Assembly: GCA_963776935.1 (NCBI GenBank) | Contig: CAVZOP010000002.1 | Coordinates: 744,001 to 808,000, forward strand | Source of the DNA: JALOLG01 sp963776935 | Lineage (GTDB): Bacteria; Actinomycetota; Acidimicrobiia; Acidimicrobiales; Ilumatobacteraceae | DNA length: 64,000 nt | Direction of reading: 5' to 3' | In this document: piece after piece, positions 63,226 to 64,000 of the stretch | Numbering within the stretch: position 1 is the first letter of the stretch | Layout: each line of letters begins with the position of its first letter | Made by a program: the position numbers and the translations under genes | The notes under the pieces: model-generated | What the model was told of the DNA's origin: nothing | Database searches by the model: none | The model's input: the letters and a program-made list of their open reading frames with translations, nothing else

Positions 63226-64000
63226 CGGATCGGGCGGCGAGTGAATCGAGACGTCGCGCCCTGGAGATCGTCGATGCCGGTTGGTCGACGACGATCCAAG
63301 ATCGCGGCCGGCCCGGTCTCGCCCACCTCGGTGTGCCGACGGCCGGGGCCATCGACACGCCACTCGCCGCCCTGGTGAACCGCCTGGTCGGCAACGACGA
63401 GGGGGCAGCCGTGCTCGAGACCGCCGGCGGTCTGGTCGTGCGCGCGATCGGTCCGGTGCTCGTCGCGACGAGCACCGAGTTGGCGCCCCGGACGTTGTCG
63501 ACGGGCACCGAGCTGACCCTTCCGGTCGACGGTGACCGCACGTGGTCGTACGTGGCGGTGCGCGGTGGATTCGAGGTCGAGGCGGTCCTCGGTTCCCGCT
63601 CGCACGACACGCTGTCCGGGATCGGCCCGCCGCCGATCGCGCCGGGCGCCCTGCTCGCCGTCGGCGACGACCCGGCGACCCCGGTCACCGTCGACGTCGC
63701 CCAGCGCCGGGCGCCGGCCGAACGTGTCCGGGTGTGGCCCGGCCCGCGCGCCGACTGGTTCGACGCCGACGCGTTGGCCCATCTCACGGCCACTACGTGG
63801 ACCGTGGCGACCGTGAGCCGGGTCGGTCTGCGCCTCACCGGGACGCCGCTGCGGCGTCACATCGACGACGAGTTGGCGAGCGAGGGCCTCGTCGCCGGCG
63901 CGATCCAGGTGCCCCACGACGGCCAGCCGGTGGTGATGCTGGCCGACCATCCGACCACCGGCGGGTACCCCGTGATCGCCGTCGTCGAGCCCGAGGACCT
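63222..64000 (+). CDS. pxpC: 5-oxoprolinase subunit C (KipA-like), right-truncated
   Basis: The frame from ATG 63222 stays open to the right edge of the window, giving about 259 residues without a stop. ALEIVDAGWSTTIQDRGRPG at the front, GLAHLGVPTAGAIDTPLAAL and NRLVGNDEGAAVLETAGG match the carboxyltransferase/biotin-dependent-like fold. GSRSHDTLSGIGPPPIAPG and the later EGLVAGAIQVPHDGQPVV and LADHPTTGGYPVIA also fit. It is translationally coupled to pxpB. Confidence 0.93.
   Translation, partial: MTDRAASESRRRALEIVDAGWSTTIQDRGRPGLAHLGVPTAGAIDTPLAALVNRLVGNDEGAAVLETAGGLVVRAIGPVLVATSTELAPRTLSTGTELTLPVDGDRTWSYVAVRGGFEVEAVLGSRSHDTLSGIGPPPIAPGALLAVGDDPATPVTVDVAQRRAPAERVRVWPGPRADWFDADALAHLTATTWTVATVSRVGLRLTGTPLRRHIDDELASEGLVAGAIQVPHDGQPVVMLADHPTTGGYPVIAVVEPED

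Overview
The window is about 64 kb of GC-rich (roughly two-thirds G+C) chromosome from a high-GC actinobacterium. Three things point there: a complete prokaryotic ubiquitin/20S proteasome locus (arc, dop, pup, prcB, prcA), actinobacterial gene order around argCBDFRH-tyrS and DUF948-rarA, and a PriA that lacks its Walker A motif. The 16S gene and gene content fit class Acidimicrobiia, probably a relative of Ilumatobacter; this was judged by eye and not by a database search. Almost everything is housekeeping. I see no transposase, prophage, CRISPR array or tRNA gene.

Layout. 1-2.1 kb: end of metK, then priA. 2.1-3.8 kb: a sortase-type surface protein and an RsmC-like methyltransferase. 3.8-6.8 kb: def, fmt, rsmB and a MoaB-like gene in overlapping order. 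6.8-9.8 kb: an ArgE/DapE-type peptidase facing hisG, then a cold-shock-like mini-protein, an alkyltransferase-like protein and a DUF1844-like protein. 10-15.9 kb: infC, rpmI, rplT, tsnR-like, pheS and pheT. 16-22.7 kb: yqgE, then the arginine operon argC, argB, argD, argF, argR, argH (no argJ or argG). 22.7-25.7 kb: 3-methyladenine glycosylase, a DUF2332 gene and tyrS. 25.7-31.2 kb: one rRNA operon (16S, 23S, 5S) with clear processing stems and no spacer tRNA. 31.2-35 kb: TPR protein, Nudix hydrolase, rarA and two small genes. 35-39.7 kb: glycolate-oxidase-like glcD, glcE, glcF with an inserted phosphotransferase. 39.7-45.5 kb: LOG-family protein, a membrane molybdenum oxidoreductase, tal and tkt. 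45.6-53.3 kb: a hypothetical gene, AlaX-like editing protein, sodB, a TetR regulator, a fused acyl-CoA synthetase and two tandem dacB paralogues. 53.4-61.8 kb: Lon-N protein, small membrane proteins, trmI, ferredoxin and the proteasome locus. 61.8 kb to the right edge: 5-oxoprolinase genes pxpA, pxpB and a partial pxpC.

Two patterns run across the window. First, at least 15 genes at transcription-unit fronts have a TANNNT hexamer 6-10 bases before the start codon and usually no Shine-Dalgarno sequence, as expected of leaderless mRNAs; genes inside operons instead use stop/start overlaps (ATGA, GTGA) or good Shine-Dalgarno sequences. Second, six conserved genes (fmt, pheT twice, argB, argF, argH twice, glcE) are broken by eight +1 frameshifts. 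Each can be repaired by dropping one C that precedes a G. Systematic sequence error is the likeliest cause, but the uniform direction deserves checking. Other points of note are an AUA start codon for infC, tandem ARG-box-like sites fused to the argC promoter, and a repeat-built minicistron between argC and argB where argJ normally sits.
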